Positions 51,420 through 61,099 of a stretch of DNA of 64,000 nucleotides are shown here, in pieces (the stretch's first letter is position 1; every line of letters starts with the position of its first letter). The notes beneath the pieces were generated by a model that was not told the origin of the DNA, made no database searches, and saw only the letters and a program-made list of their open reading frames with translations. Both the position numbers and the translations under genes were made by a program. This DNA is from Gracilimonas sp965227215 (GTDB lineage Bacteria; Bacteroidota; Rhodothermia; Balneolales; Balneolaceae). The DNA is taken from NCBI GenBank assembly GCA_965227215.1, contig OZ245729.1, positions 2,914,001-2,978,000 on the forward strand. The letters run 5' to 3'.

Positions 51420-53277
51420 TTTCTGCGGGTTGATTCAGTTGGGGAGCGGCGCGCTCTTCTTCCTCTTCTTTTGGTTCGAAATTCAACACGTAATCATATA
51501 CATAAGGACGGGTTGTTTCACCTTGCAAATACTTCTCAATAACCAAAGATGCGATAGGTGCCGCTGATGTTGAAGCGAAGCCGGCGTTTTCGACGAAGGC
51601 GGTAACAACAATTTGGGGGTTATCAAGAGGTGCGTAGGAGGTGAACCATCCATGATCCATTCCATGCGGATTCTGAGCCGTTCCGGTTTTACCGGCAATC
51701 TCGATTTCAGGATGGTTGGCATACCAGCGTCCGCTCCCTTCGGTTACAACACCACGCATTCCGGCTTTTATCACCTCAAGATATTCATCTCGCAGCCAAT
51801 CTATTTTAGTATTTTCAGTCCGTACACGGCTTATAGAGCCATCCGGATGTTTGAAAACCTGTACCAAATGGGGTTTAACACAGTAACCTCCATTAGCAAA
51901 AGTGCTGGTCATTTGAGCAATTTGAATAGGTGAAACGGAAACCATTCCCTGGCCAACTCCAAAATTAATCAGGTCTCCCAGTCCCCATCTTCGTTCTCCA
52001 ATGCGCCTGTTTAGGTAAGTGCTGTCAGGAATAACCCCGGCATTGGCATTTGGTAAATCAATTTTGCTGGGTATGCCAAGGCCAAAATCTTTAACCAAAC
52101 TACTCCACTCGTTAAGTTTACCCTGAGTGGCAATTTTATCCATTAGTGAGAAAAAATAGGTATTACTGGAATAGGTGATGGCTTTTTCGAGATCATATTC
52201 TCCGACCGGTGCTAAATCTCTGTATGCCCTTCCGCGAATATATGCCCCACTGTTATAAATTTTTGTTTGGGGAGTGATGATACCCATATGCAAGCCAATG
52301 ATACCCATTAATGGTTTGAAGGTAGAGCCGGGTGGTTGTCGGCTTGATATGGCCCGGTTATACAAAGGGGTGGTTGAGTCTGCATTGATAGCCTGCCAGT
52401 AATCCTGGTCCAGCCTTCCGGCAAGTTTGCTTAGATCGTAAGTGGGAGAACTGACCATAGCAAGTATAGCCCCGTTATTAGGGTTCATAGCAACTACAGC
52501 TCCGCGCTTCCCTTCCATCAGTTTTTCAGCAAATATCTGAAGCTCGGTATCTATAGTGGTTATTATATTGGTTCCTTGTACCGGATTTCGCCCAAGCTCA
52601 TTCCCGTCAAACTCTCCCAGAGCCTGACCAAAAGCATTTACCTTGAGATACCTGATCCCCAGATCACCCCGTAAGGAATCTTCGTAAACCATCTCAAGAC
52701 CGCTTTTACCAATTTTGTCACCAAGGCGGATCGTCTCGGATTGACGATATTCACTTTCATTGGCTTCGCGTAAATACCCAAGCAGATGCGAAGCTTTCAT
52801 CTCGGTAGGGTAGTGGCGTTTACTTTCTATCTGATGTCCAATACCGGGCAACTGCCAAAGATTTTCCTGCACGGCTGAGAATGTGGGGAAATCGATTTCT
52901 GTGAAAAGTCGGGAAGTTCGGTGCCAGGAATATTGTTGAGCTTCCTGAACTTTAACCGTCAATAGAGAGTCAGAAACCCCAAGCAAATCAGCCAGTAAGG
53001 GAATGTTATTTTTGTCAAAAAGGGAGGGTGTGATGGTGATCGAGAAAATAGGCTCGTTATCTACAATAAGTTCTCCATTTCGATCATAAATCAAACCCCG
53101 GGCAGGGTCTACATATTCCTGTCGAACGGAGTTTTCCTGTCCAAGTGCAGCATACACTTCATATTCCACAATCTGCAGGTAAAAAATCCGACCCAGCACG
53201 ATAAGTGTAAGCCCGAGAATAATTACCTGAAGTGCCCGGATAGAAGTTCTTGTTCGATTTGTTTGACCGGTTGACAT
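51412..53277 (-). CDS. mrdA: Penicillin-binding protein 2
   Basis: 621 residues. One N-terminal TM helix (about 12-32), a dimerisation domain, and the transpeptidase with PPGSTFKPL (S-x-x-K nucleophile), YSSNTYF (S-x-N) and AGKTGTAQNPHG (K-T-G). It cross-links peptidoglycan in the elongasome together with RodA. The C-terminal tail (EPKEEEEERAAPQ) is acidic. Gap to mreD is 6 bp. Confidence 0.95.
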   Translation of the reverse strand: MSTGQTNRTRTSIRALQVIILGLTLIVLGRIFYLQIVEYEVYAALGQENSVRQEYVDPARGLIYDRNGELIVDNEPIFSITITPSLFDKNNIPLLADLLGVSDSLLTVKVQEAQQYSWHRTSRLFTEIDFPTFSAVQENLWQLPGIGHQIESKRHYPTEMKASHLLGYLREANESEYRQSETIRLGDKIGKSGLEMVYEDSLRGDLGIRYLKVNAFGQALGEFDGNELGRNPVQGTNIITTIDTELQIFAEKLMEGKRGAVVAMNPNNGAILAMVSSPTYDLSKLAGRLDQDYWQAINADSTTPLYNRAISSRQPPGSTFKPLMGIIGLHMGIITPQTKIYNSGAYIRGRAYRDLAPVGEYDLEKAITYSSNTYFFSLMDKIATQGKLNEWSSLVKDFGLGIPSKIDLPNANAGVIPDSTYLNRRIGERRWGLGDLINFGVGQGMVSVSPIQIAQMTSTFANGGYCVKPHLVQVFKHPDGSISRVRTENTKIDWLRDEYLEVIKAGMRGVVTEGSGRWYANHPEIEIAGKTGTAQNPHGMDHGWFTSYAPLDNPQIVVTAFVENAGFASTSAAPIASLVIEKYLQGETTRPYVYDYVLNFEPKEEEEERAAPQLNQPAENE

Positions 53278-53283
53278 CTGCGT

Positions 53284-53754
53284 CTAATTTCCTTTAAAAA
53301 TGAAAAGCATGGCTCCGAGTAGTGCAGTATATAAACTGTTTCCAAGGACAAAAATTATAGGAATAAAACCGGTTGTATAGGCCTCAATAAAACTGCTTAA
53401 TCCCAGGAATATCAGATTATGAAATACAGCTGCCACGGTTATAACAAGGAATATTTGCCATAAAAGTAAACGCCCCTCTTTTCGTTGGTTTACAAAATTA
53501 AAGAAAGCAAAACACATAAGGGTTTTAGCAAACATGTGTAACCCCCAAAAGTCAAAAAGGGCATCTTGAATAAGCCCGAGCGCAGCCGCAAATAACACCA
53601 GTTTAATACGGTCGTATTTCATGGCCAGCCAAAGAAGGTAAAGGATCAGCGGATCGGGAGTGGCTCCAAATAAGCTCAGGTGCTGAAAAATGAGAACTTC
53701 AGCCAGAATAAAGCATAATCCAATCAAAAAGTCTTTTAAGGTTTCTGCACTCAT
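53284..53754 (-). CDS. mreD: Rod shape-determining protein MreD
   Basis: 156 residues, five to six hydrophobic helices, with the typical LSLFGATPDPLILYLLWLAMKYDR and ALGLIQDALFDFWGLHMFAKTL segments. Small inner-membrane part of the elongasome. Its start overlaps the mreC stop by 4 bp. Confidence 0.9.
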   Translation of the reverse strand: MSAETLKDFLIGLCFILAEVLIFQHLSLFGATPDPLILYLLWLAMKYDRIKLVLFAAALGLIQDALFDFWGLHMFAKTLMCFAFFNFVNQRKEGRLLLWQIFLVITVAAVFHNLIFLGLSSFIEAYTTGFIPIIFVLGNSLYTALLGAMLFIFKGN

Positions 53755-54593
53755 TCAAAAAGCTGGTTATAATCTTGTTGAAGGTTGACAATACTGGTAT
53801 CGGGCTGAAATTCGATGACAAAGCCTTGGGCAACATCCGCCAGCTGAACAAAGGGTTCCAGGTAGATGCGTTGGGTTTCACGTCCCGGCTCCGGCTCAGA
53901 TCGGATCACCTTTCCAATGGGAATTCCACCCGGAAATTGATTGCTGTTTCCTGATGTTTCCACTACAAATCCACTATCGATCGGAATAGTCTTGGGTACA
54001 AAGTCCATGACAAGTTCACCATAGATCTCGCCCGGCCAGCTTACAATTCCATGAGCCTGGTTTTCCTGAATGCGTGCACTAACTCTGAACAAAGAATTAT
54101 AATAGGGCATCACCTGAGAGTAATAGGTGCCGGTTAGTACAACTTTGCCAATCAATCCGTCTGAAGTAACAAGGGGCATTCCGTCTTCTAATCCATCAGA
54201 GCTTCCGGAGTCAATAGTTAGCGTATTATTCTGTCCGTTCAATTGTTTTCCGACTATAGAGACAGGGGCCAATTCAAACTGGCTGCGTTCTCTGTATCCC
54301 AGAAGCCGGCGAAGTTCACGGTTTTCCTGTTCAATGGATCTGAGCCTGCTCAATTCATCCTGAAGTAAAATATTCTGGCGTTGCAGATAGGTATTAGTGT
54401 TGAGAGCTTGTCGATAAACGCGAATATTAGCCAGTGGCTCTTCGAGCAGACTTAAGCCCGTAACAGAAATCTTTCGCAGGGTGTCGATACCGCCCTGATG
54501 CCTGCCAATCATTATAGCGAAGGCGAAAAGCAAGATAAGAGCGGTAACTATATAATCTTTGGCATCACTTAAGTTGAATGATCTAAATCGCAT
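53751..54593 (-). CDS. mreC: Rod shape-determining protein MreC
   Basis: 280 residues: one TM helix (about 13-28), a coiled coil (YRQALNTNTYLQRQNILLQDELSRLRSIEQENRELRRLLGY) and the two-barrel periplasmic part with SIVGKQLNGQNNTLTIDSGSSDGLEDGMPLV. It scaffolds PBP2. Between mreB and mreD. Confidence 0.94.
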   Translation of the reverse strand: MRFRSFNLSDAKDYIVTALILLFAFAIMIGRHQGGIDTLRKISVTGLSLLEEPLANIRVYRQALNTNTYLQRQNILLQDELSRLRSIEQENRELRRLLGYRERSQFELAPVSIVGKQLNGQNNTLTIDSGSSDGLEDGMPLVTSDGLIGKVVLTGTYYSQVMPYYNSLFRVSARIQENQAHGIVSWPGEIYGELVMDFVPKTIPIDSGFVVETSGNSNQFPGGIPIGKVIRSEPEPGRETQRIYLEPFVQLADVAQGFVIEFQPDTSIVNLQQDYNQLFE

Positions 54594-54607
54594 TCATTTC
54601 CGGGAGA

Positions 54608-55672
54608 TTAGGAAATTACCGGACGGTAATATTCGAGATTTTCAAGTATGGCACCGGTTCCGCGAACTACGGCTGTTAATGGATCTTCTGCAATGTGAAC
54701 CGGAAGATCGGTTGTTTCCATAATCAGCTTATCCAGATTCTTTAACAGTGCACCGCCACCGGTAAGCATGATTCCGCGGTCCAGAATATCAGCTGAAAGT
54801 TCCGGAGGGGTTTGTTCCAGAGATTTCGTGATCGACTCTACAATAGTATTTACAGATTCGGCAATAGCTTCGCGGGCATCTTTGGATGTAATATGACGCG
54901 TTCTTGGAACCCCATTTACAAGGTCACGACCTTTGGTAATCATCTCCAGCTCTTCATCAAGAGGAGCAGCAGAACCGATTTCACACTTAATTTTTTCGGC
55001 CGTTCGCTCACCGATTAACAGGTTGTGATTTCTTCGGAAATAATTGATGATGTCTTCGTTAAGCTCATCGCCTCCCAACCGAACCGATTGTGCATAAACA
55101 ATTCCTGAAAGTGCAATAACGGCAATTTCTGTAGTACCACCGCCGATGTCCACGATCATGCTTCCCACCGGTTCGTGTACATCCAACCCAATACCTATAG
55201 CAGCTGCCATGGGTTCGTCTACCAGATAAACTTCTTTGGCTCCTGCATGTTCGGCGCTGTCCCGAACGGCACGTCGTTCTACTTCCGTAATGCCACTGGG
55301 TACACAAATTACCATTTGCCGGGTGGTTGAATACCACTTCATCTTCACTTTCTTGATCATTCCCCGGATCATTTGCTCGGCAACCTCAAAATCAGCAATG
55401 ACTCCATCTCTTAATGGGCGAACGGTCCTGATTTTGTTATGCGTTTTCTCGTGCATTAACCGGGCCTGATGACCGGTAGCAACCGGCACGTTCTGCAAAT
55501 TGAGAGCCACAATGGAGGGTTCATCCAATACAATACCTTCTCCCCGAGAGTAGATCAGTGTGTTTGCCGTTCCTAAATCTATAGCTATATCGGTGTAAAG
55601 AAAATCTAAAAAGCCCTTCTGAGCTTGTTTTTTTGATGTCTGTGAAGGGTTTGCTCCGCTGGAATCTGACAT
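54608..55672 (-). CDS. mreB: Rod shape-determining actin-like protein MreB
   Basis: 354 residues. Actin-fold phosphate and adenosine motifs: AIDLGTANTLIY, VDIGGGTTEIAVI, LTGGGALLKNLDK. The N-terminus has about 20 extra polar residues (SDSSGANPSQTSKKQAQKG) before the usual start. It forms ATP filaments that place the elongasome. First gene of mreB-mreC-mreD-mrdA-rodA. Confidence 0.96.
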   Translation of the reverse strand: MSDSSGANPSQTSKKQAQKGFLDFLYTDIAIDLGTANTLIYSRGEGIVLDEPSIVALNLQNVPVATGHQARLMHEKTHNKIRTVRPLRDGVIADFEVAEQMIRGMIKKVKMKWYSTTRQMVICVPSGITEVERRAVRDSAEHAGAKEVYLVDEPMAAAIGIGLDVHEPVGSMIVDIGGGTTEIAVIALSGIVYAQSVRLGGDELNEDIINYFRRNHNLLIGERTAEKIKCEIGSAAPLDEELEMITKGRDLVNGVPRTRHITSKDAREAIAESVNTIVESITKSLEQTPPELSADILDRGIMLTGGGALLKNLDKLIMETTDLPVHIAEDPLTAVVRGTGAILENLEYYRPVIS

Positions 55673-55818
55673 TTGCGATGATTAAGTGAATTGAACTTTA
55701 ATGGGATGATATAATCATGAGAAAATACAATATTGAAATTGTATTTGCGAATGTATAAACAACGAATATTTTGGAATTTATAAAACGAAAATATCCTGTC
55801 TTTTTTTAAAGCTGAAAA

Positions 55819-57393
55819 TCAGTGTTTAAAGTGGCGTTTTCCGGTGAATATCATTGCCATGTCATGCTCATCTGCTTTGGCAATTACTTCTTCGTCACGG
55901 ATGCTTCCGCCTGGTTGAATTACGGATGTTGCTCCTGCTTTTGCCGCGGCTTCAACTCCATCTGCAAATGGGAAAAAAGCATCGGATGCAATAGCAGACC
56001 CGGTTAAGTCCAAACCTTCTTTTTCAGCCTTTATCACAGCGATTTCAGAAGAATCCACCCGGCTGGTTTGGCCTGATCCTATTCCTAAAGTCCGTCCGTT
56101 TTTTGCATACACAATGGCATTGGATTTAATATGACGAACTACTTTCCATGAAAAAAGCAGGTCTTTCATTTCCTGATCGGTTGGCTTTCGCTTACCCACA
56201 ACTTCAAATTCATCCGGATTTGAAGGGGCCAAATCAGCATCCTGATTCAGCAACCCGCCAAAGATAGACCGGAATGATGATGCTTGTACTTCACGAACTG
56301 ACTTTTTGATCCTGATTAATCGTCTGTTTTTTTTCTGCTGTAATAATTCGAGCGCTTCTTCAGAATAATCAGGAGCAATGATGATCTCGGTAAAAATTTC
56401 ATCTATTGCCTTTACGGTTTCAATATCCATTTGCTGGTTAACAACTACAATACCGCCAAAAGGGGAAACACGGTCGGTACTGAAAGCTTTTTTATAAGCT
56501 TCGGTCAGGTTCTCGGCAACACCGACACCGCTGGGAATGGTATGTTTGATAATGGCGCAGGCCGACTGATCCTCATCAAAATCTGAGATGATATTAAGGG
56601 CTGCATCTACATCCAGGTAATTGTTGTAACTGAGCTGCTTGCCATGAAAACAATCGATGAAATCGTTTTGATTTCCATACACAGCCGCTTTCTGATGTGG
56701 GTTTTCCCCATATCTGAGTTCCTGAGAAAGTGGGAGGGAGGTATTGAATTGTCGGGCAGGTTCTTCCTCAATCAAACCTGTAAAATAGTTGGCAATGGCA
56801 CTGTCATAATCAGCGGTATGGGCAAATGCAGCTTTTGCCAATTTCTGGCGGGTCTCAAAAGAGATCGTCATCTTTTCTTCCAGCTCTTCGATAAAATCAG
56901 CGTAAAGATCAGGGGAACTCAGGATGGAAACATGAGCAAAGTTTTTGGCTGCAGCACGGATCATGGTTGGTCCGCCAATGTCAATGAATTCCGTTGCATC
57001 TGCTGCGGTAACATCAGGTTCTGCAACCTTATTTTTGAACGGGTACAGATTTACAACAACCAATTCAATAGGAGTGATGCCAAGATCTTTAATCTCATTT
57101 ACATCCGGTTCGTGAGAAGTACGGGCTAAAATTCCCCCATGAACCATAGGGTGCAGGGTTTTAACTCGACCATCCAGGCATTCCTGAAATCCCGTTATTT
57201 CCGATACATCTTTGACCGGAATTCCTTCTGCTTCGATAGCTTTCGCTGTACCTCCTGTAGATATAATTTCCACACCTGAGTTATGCAGGGCTTTTGCCAG
57301 TTCTGCTAAACCGGTTTTATCAGAAACAGAAAGCAGAGCACGATTAATTTTAAGGGGTGTTTTAGGAAGAGAGGAGAGAGGTTTGAGAGCCAC
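55819..57393 (-). CDS. purH: Bifunctional AICAR formyltransferase/IMP cyclohydrolase
   Basis: 524 residues. IMP cyclohydrolase N-terminal domain (LLSVSDKTGLAELAKAL, GRVKTLHPMVHGGIL) and AICAR transformylase C-terminal domain (LRYGENPHQKAAVYG, KHTIPSGVGVAENL). It completes the last two steps of IMP synthesis. The purN gene is 18 bp upstream on the same strand. Confidence 0.96.
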   Translation of the reverse strand: MALKPLSSLPKTPLKINRALLSVSDKTGLAELAKALHNSGVEIISTGGTAKAIEAEGIPVKDVSEITGFQECLDGRVKTLHPMVHGGILARTSHEPDVNEIKDLGITPIELVVVNLYPFKNKVAEPDVTAADATEFIDIGGPTMIRAAAKNFAHVSILSSPDLYADFIEELEEKMTISFETRQKLAKAAFAHTADYDSAIANYFTGLIEEEPARQFNTSLPLSQELRYGENPHQKAAVYGNQNDFIDCFHGKQLSYNNYLDVDAALNIISDFDEDQSACAIIKHTIPSGVGVAENLTEAYKKAFSTDRVSPFGGIVVVNQQMDIETVKAIDEIFTEIIIAPDYSEEALELLQQKKNRRLIRIKKSVREVQASSFRSIFGGLLNQDADLAPSNPDEFEVVGKRKPTDQEMKDLLFSWKVVRHIKSNAIVYAKNGRTLGIGSGQTSRVDSSEIAVIKAEKEGLDLTGSAIASDAFFPFADGVEAAAKAGATSVIQPGGSIRDEEVIAKADEHDMAMIFTGKRHFKH

Positions 57394-57411
57394 GGTTTTG
57401 AGTTTTGAAAT

Positions 57412-57996
57412 TTATAAGTTTTGAATGTGCTTCTGAATGGTTTTGGGATAGAGGAGGTGCTCCTCTTCTAAAATTCGTTTAGCTAAATCTTCGGGTGTAT
57501 CATTTTCATGAACAGGAACGTTAGTTTGGGCAAGAATGGGACCTTCATCAAACTCTTCTGTAACAATATGCACGGTGCATCCCGATTCAGCTTCTCCGGC
57601 TTCAAGTACCGCCCTATGTACATTGGATCCATAAAATCCTTTACCTCCAAACTTAGGCAGTAAAGATGGGTGGATATTCAGAATTCGATTGGAATACTTT
57701 TTGATAACAGAGAAAGGTATTTTCTTGAGATAGCCCGCTAAAATAATCAGGTCTGCATCCCAGGCTTCCAATTGATTTAACAGTGCTTTTTCGAAATCTT
57801 TTTCTGACCCAAGCTCTTGAGGATTGATAACCTTTGTAGGTATATCGTGTTGCCTGGCACGATCTATAGCGCCAATTCGGGGTTTATTCGTTATGAGCCC
57901 GGTTATGCGGGCAGTAAGCTCACCACGCTGAACAGCGTCAATTATAGACTGGAAATTGGTGCCCGAACCGGAGGCAAAAACAACAATATTCTTCAA
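57412..57996 (-). CDS. purN: Phosphoribosylglycinamide formyltransferase
   Basis: 194 residues from TTG 57996 (MKNIVVFASGSGTNFQ), the usual family start; a longer frame reaches back to 58110 but overlaps the AI-2E gene and has no family match. Catalytic segments: ILNIHPSLLPKFGG, and CTVHIVTEEFDEGPILAQ. It adds a formyl group to GAR using 10-formyl-tetrahydrofolate. Upstream of purH. Confidence 0.95.
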   Translation of the reverse strand: MKNIVVFASGSGTNFQSIIDAVQRGELTARITGLITNKPRIGAIDRARQHDIPTKVINPQELGSEKDFEKALLNQLEAWDADLIILAGYLKKIPFSVIKKYSNRILNIHPSLLPKFGGKGFYGSNVHRAVLEAGEAESGCTVHIVTEEFDEGPILAQTNVPVHENDTPEDLAKRILEEEHLLYPKTIQKHIQNL

Positions 57997-58075
57997 GAAA
58001 GTGGCGATGGATTTTGCAGTGCCTGATTGGGCGTAGAAGATAGTAAATGTTTGGGTGGAATGAAGAACTTTCTTG

Positions 58076-59164
58076 CTAACCCGGTGGGCCGGTTGAGTTA
58101 GAAATATCACGCCTGAAAACCTGGTAGTTGTTAAAACTCCAGCTTACCTGCGTAATTGTGATTTTCACAACCGTAGCTATAGGTATGGCAACCAGCATAC
58201 CAATGATGCCGGCCGTTTCAGCTCCAATCAGAATAATAAAGAGGATAGCAACCGGATGCATATCGGCTGACCGCGAGAAGAGCATGGGCTGAAATACGAT
58301 ATTGTCCAGCATCTGAACCACGAAGATGGCCAATATACAGGCTGCGACTAAAGAGAAATTCCCAGTTTCGATAATGGATACGATAATAGAAAGAAAATAT
58401 CCAAGAATAGGTCCGAAGTAGGGGATAGTATTCGCAAGTCCTACTGCAATACCCACCGACATAGAGTTGTCCAATCCCGCGATACTCAGAGTTGTCCAGG
58501 AAGACAGGGCTACCAAAAAACTTTGGAAGAGAACACTTCGGAAATAAAGTCCAAGTCTCTGCTCAATCTTGTCAATAACGGTCAGGGTTGTTTCAAAGTA
58601 CTTATTGGGAACGAGTTGGAGCAGATCACGTCGAATCTTACTTCCATCCTTTAGAAAAAAGAAGGCTGCAAAAGGAACTACCAAGACAGCCGAAAAGATG
58701 TTGGTAAAAATACTGAGGGCATCGCTAACGATGGTGGAAATCTGGTTTACATTAAACAGTTCATTCATTACCGCGGTGATGTTTTCCTCGAGGAAGCCAT
58801 CTGGAAGAAATTCGAACTTAGTAGTGAGCTGATTCTCAACTTGTACGGCAATACGGCGGATGTTTTCAATGCTGAGCTGGGCAGTCAGCTCAGCCATTTG
58901 ATTGGCAATAATTGGAATCACGCTGGTGGAAATAAAAACAAGAATCAGAATTACGGTAGCCAGGATAAGAGTAATTCCGAAAGTGCGGTTCAGTCCTGCC
59001 GATTGCAGCCGGTTGGCAAAAGGATCCAGAATATAGCTGAGTATCATTGCAAGGATCAGAAATACAACCAGAGTAGAGTAATTGTACAGAATCAGCAGTG
59101 CCACAGCTATTGCCGCTGCCCCGATAATAAACTTAACTACCCGTTCTAATGTGATATTTCCCAT
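58076..59164 (-). CDS. AI-2E family transporter-like membrane protein
   Basis: 362 residues with about seven TM helices in the TqsA/PerM-type pattern. The loop between the second and third helices is polar and helical, and the LANTIPYFGPILGYFLSIIV motif is conserved in the family. Proteins of this family carry autoinducer-2, ions or other substrates; the substrate here is not known. Start ATG overlaps the recX stop by 1 bp. Confidence 0.87.
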   Translation of the reverse strand: MGNITLERVVKFIIGAAAIAVALLILYNYSTLVVFLILAMILSYILDPFANRLQSAGLNRTFGITLILATVILILVFISTSVIPIIANQMAELTAQLSIENIRRIAVQVENQLTTKFEFLPDGFLEENITAVMNELFNVNQISTIVSDALSIFTNIFSAVLVVPFAAFFFLKDGSKIRRDLLQLVPNKYFETTLTVIDKIEQRLGLYFRSVLFQSFLVALSSWTTLSIAGLDNSMSVGIAVGLANTIPYFGPILGYFLSIIVSIIETGNFSLVAACILAIFVVQMLDNIVFQPMLFSRSADMHPVAILFIILIGAETAGIIGMLVAIPIATVVKITITQVSWSFNNYQVFRRDISNSTGPPG

Positions 59165-59853
59165 TATGAGATGATATCTAAAAGTTCGTCCAGATGCTTT
59201 AAAATATTTTCTGAATCATACCCTTTTCTCATTAAATAATCGAAAACTTTCTTCCGTCGTTTTTCTTTCGGCTCTCTCTGGTATCTTCTTTTTCTTTTAG
59301 TGATTAAAGCCTTCATACTTTCTTTGATCGCCTGATTCCCAAAAGTGTTGCTGATTACCCGTTCGGCTATTGGTTTTGAAATTCCTTTTTTAAATAACTG
59401 TGTCCTGATTTTGTATGGGCCCCAGTCATTGAACTCGAACTTATCTGCGGCATATTTTTTCGCAAATTTGCGATCATTGATGTATTCTTTCTGTTCGAAC
59501 TCATCCAGAATTTCATCAATAAAGCCGCCTGAATACCCTTTTTTATGAGCTTTGTCTTTCAACTCTTTACGGGAATGGTCTCGGCGAGAGAGAATTCGGA
59601 ACATATATTCGCGAGCAGCCCAGCGGTCTTCCTGTTGTTCAATTTCCCGCAAAAAAGAAGGCGTTATTTCAACGCCTTTCTTTAGATTCAGTTTAGTTAG
59701 AGTGGAATCGGAAACACCGATTAGAAATTGGTTCTTTACGAATATAGAGTAGCGACTGTTGTTCTTTTTTTGAACCTGAATTTCAGAAACAGTGGCCGGA
59801 AGAAGCTTGAGCGCTTCCTCCGAATACCGCTGGTATTTATCCTTCTTCTTCAA
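59164..59853 (-). CDS. recX: Regulatory protein RecX
   Basis: 229 residues from a TTG start. The three-helix repeats are seen in AREYMFRILSRRDHSRKELKDKAHKKGYSGGFIDEIL and the following two units. Modulates RecA filaments. The start lies 17 bp inside the recA 3' end, so translation is coupled. It is basic (many Lys/Arg) as usual. Confidence 0.9.
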   Translation of the reverse strand: MKKKDKYQRYSEEALKLLPATVSEIQVQKKNNSRYSIFVKNQFLIGVSDSTLTKLNLKKGVEITPSFLREIEQQEDRWAAREYMFRILSRRDHSRKELKDKAHKKGYSGGFIDEILDEFEQKEYINDRKFAKKYAADKFEFNDWGPYKIRTQLFKKGISKPIAERVISNTFGNQAIKESMKALITKRKRRYQREPKEKRRKKVFDYLMRKGYDSENILKHLDELLDIIS

Positions 59854-60892
59854 CGGCTTCTTTCTCTTTCTTACCCTTTTCCTCCTGCTCTTCCTCTAAT
59901 TCTTCTCCACGAAGCTTGGCACGTACCTGTTGCTCGATTTTTCCGGCTAATTCAGGATCTTCCTCGAGGAATTGCATCGCCGCATCAGAACCCTGGCCGA
60001 TTGGCTCACCGCCATGCCGGAACCAGCTTCCTCGCTTCTCGATGATATCGTACTCAACGGCAAGGTCAAGAATCTCGGAAATACGGGAAATCCCTTTACC
60101 ATACATGATATTGAACTCGACCACTTTAAAAGGAGGGGCTACCTTGTTTTTAGCCACCTTTACTTTGGTTCGGTTACCGATTACTTCATCTCCACTTTTG
60201 ATAGAGCCGATTCGGCGGATATCCAAACGTACGGAGGAATAGAACTTCAGGGCACGTCCACCGGTTGTGGTTTCAGGGTTTCCAAACATCACCCCAATTT
60301 TCTCACGAACCTGATTAATGAAAATACATGCTGTGCGGCTCTTATTGATGATACCGGTAATCTTTCTCATCGCTTGCGACATCAAGCGGGCCTGAAGTCC
60401 CATATGAGAATCCCCCATTTCACCTTCCAATTCGGCACGTGGTACAAGAGCGGCTACCGAATCAACTACAACCACATCGAGAGCGCCGGAGCGAATCAGA
60501 GTTTCGGTTATCTCCAGAGCCTGTTCTCCATTGTCGGGCTGAGAAACCAACAGTTCTTCTACATTAATTCCCAATGCTTTAGCGTAACGAGGATCAAAAG
60601 CATGCTCAGCATCAATAAAAGCGGCATAACCGCCTGCTTTTTGCGCTTCTGCAATTACCTGAAGGGCGAGGGTGGTTTTACCACTGGCCTCCGGACCATA
60701 AATTTCAGTTACTCGTCCGCGCGGAATTCCCTGTACCCCAAGTGCGTAATCAACCATAATAGAGCCGGTGGATATTACGTCTATATCCTGTATAGCTTCA
60801 GAGCCCAGCTTCATGATGGTTCCCTTGCCGTGTTGTTTTTCTATTTGCCCTACGGCAATATCGAGGGCTTTCATTCGATCGTCTTTTGACAT
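59837..60892 (-). CDS. recA: Recombinase RecA
   Basis: 351 residues. Walker A YGPEASGKTTLA, DNA-binding loop region around MGLQARLMSQAMRKI, and MAW-type motif GGRALKFYSSVRLDIRR. The C-terminal 20 residues are very acidic and Lys-rich, as in other RecA tails. Strand exchange and SOS signalling. A perfect 6-bp-arm palindrome sits 48 bp upstream of the start (60940-60956). Confidence 0.97.
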   Translation of the reverse strand: MSKDDRMKALDIAVGQIEKQHGKGTIMKLGSEAIQDIDVISTGSIMVDYALGVQGIPRGRVTEIYGPEASGKTTLALQVIAEAQKAGGYAAFIDAEHAFDPRYAKALGINVEELLVSQPDNGEQALEITETLIRSGALDVVVVDSVAALVPRAELEGEMGDSHMGLQARLMSQAMRKITGIINKSRTACIFINQVREKIGVMFGNPETTTGGRALKFYSSVRLDIRRIGSIKSGDEVIGNRTKVKVAKNKVAPPFKVVEFNIMYGKGISRISEILDLAVEYDIIEKRGSWFRHGGEPIGQGSDAAMQFLEEDPELAGKIEQQVRAKLRGEELEEEQEEKGKKEKEAVEEEG

Positions 60893-60939
60893 GGTATTCG
60901 GTTTTTTGAATTTATTTTAGGCAAATATAATGGACAACA

Positions 60940-60956
60940 GTGACACTTCATGTCAC
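60940..60956. promoter_or_regulatory. Palindrome GTGACA-N5-TGTCAC before recA
   Basis: GTGACA (60940-60945), cttca, TGTCAC (60951-60956). It is upstream of the recA start, where an SOS operator would be expected; the LexA site of this phylum is not known to me. The rest of the 207-bp gap to kynU (60893-61099) is AT-rich with repeated ATATATG words. Confidence 0.45.
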
Positions 60957-61099
60957 CTTCAATTAAGCGATTTCAATATATGTTCAATATATGTGATTGC
61001 CAAATTATTGAACCGTTCGATTTCATTATTTCCCCAAAAAGTTGTTTATGTGTGATATATGTTAGAGCGATATCAGGGGAATTCCTTACAAAAAAATTT

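Noticed and set aside
57997..58110. N-terminal extension of purN
   Set aside because: The extra 38 residues overlap the AI-2E gene and match nothing in the family; the TTG at 57996 gives the normal start.
60901..61090. CRISPR-like or tandem repeat at the ATATATG words upstream of recA
   Set aside because: Only loose AT-rich similarity, no regular unit or spacer.
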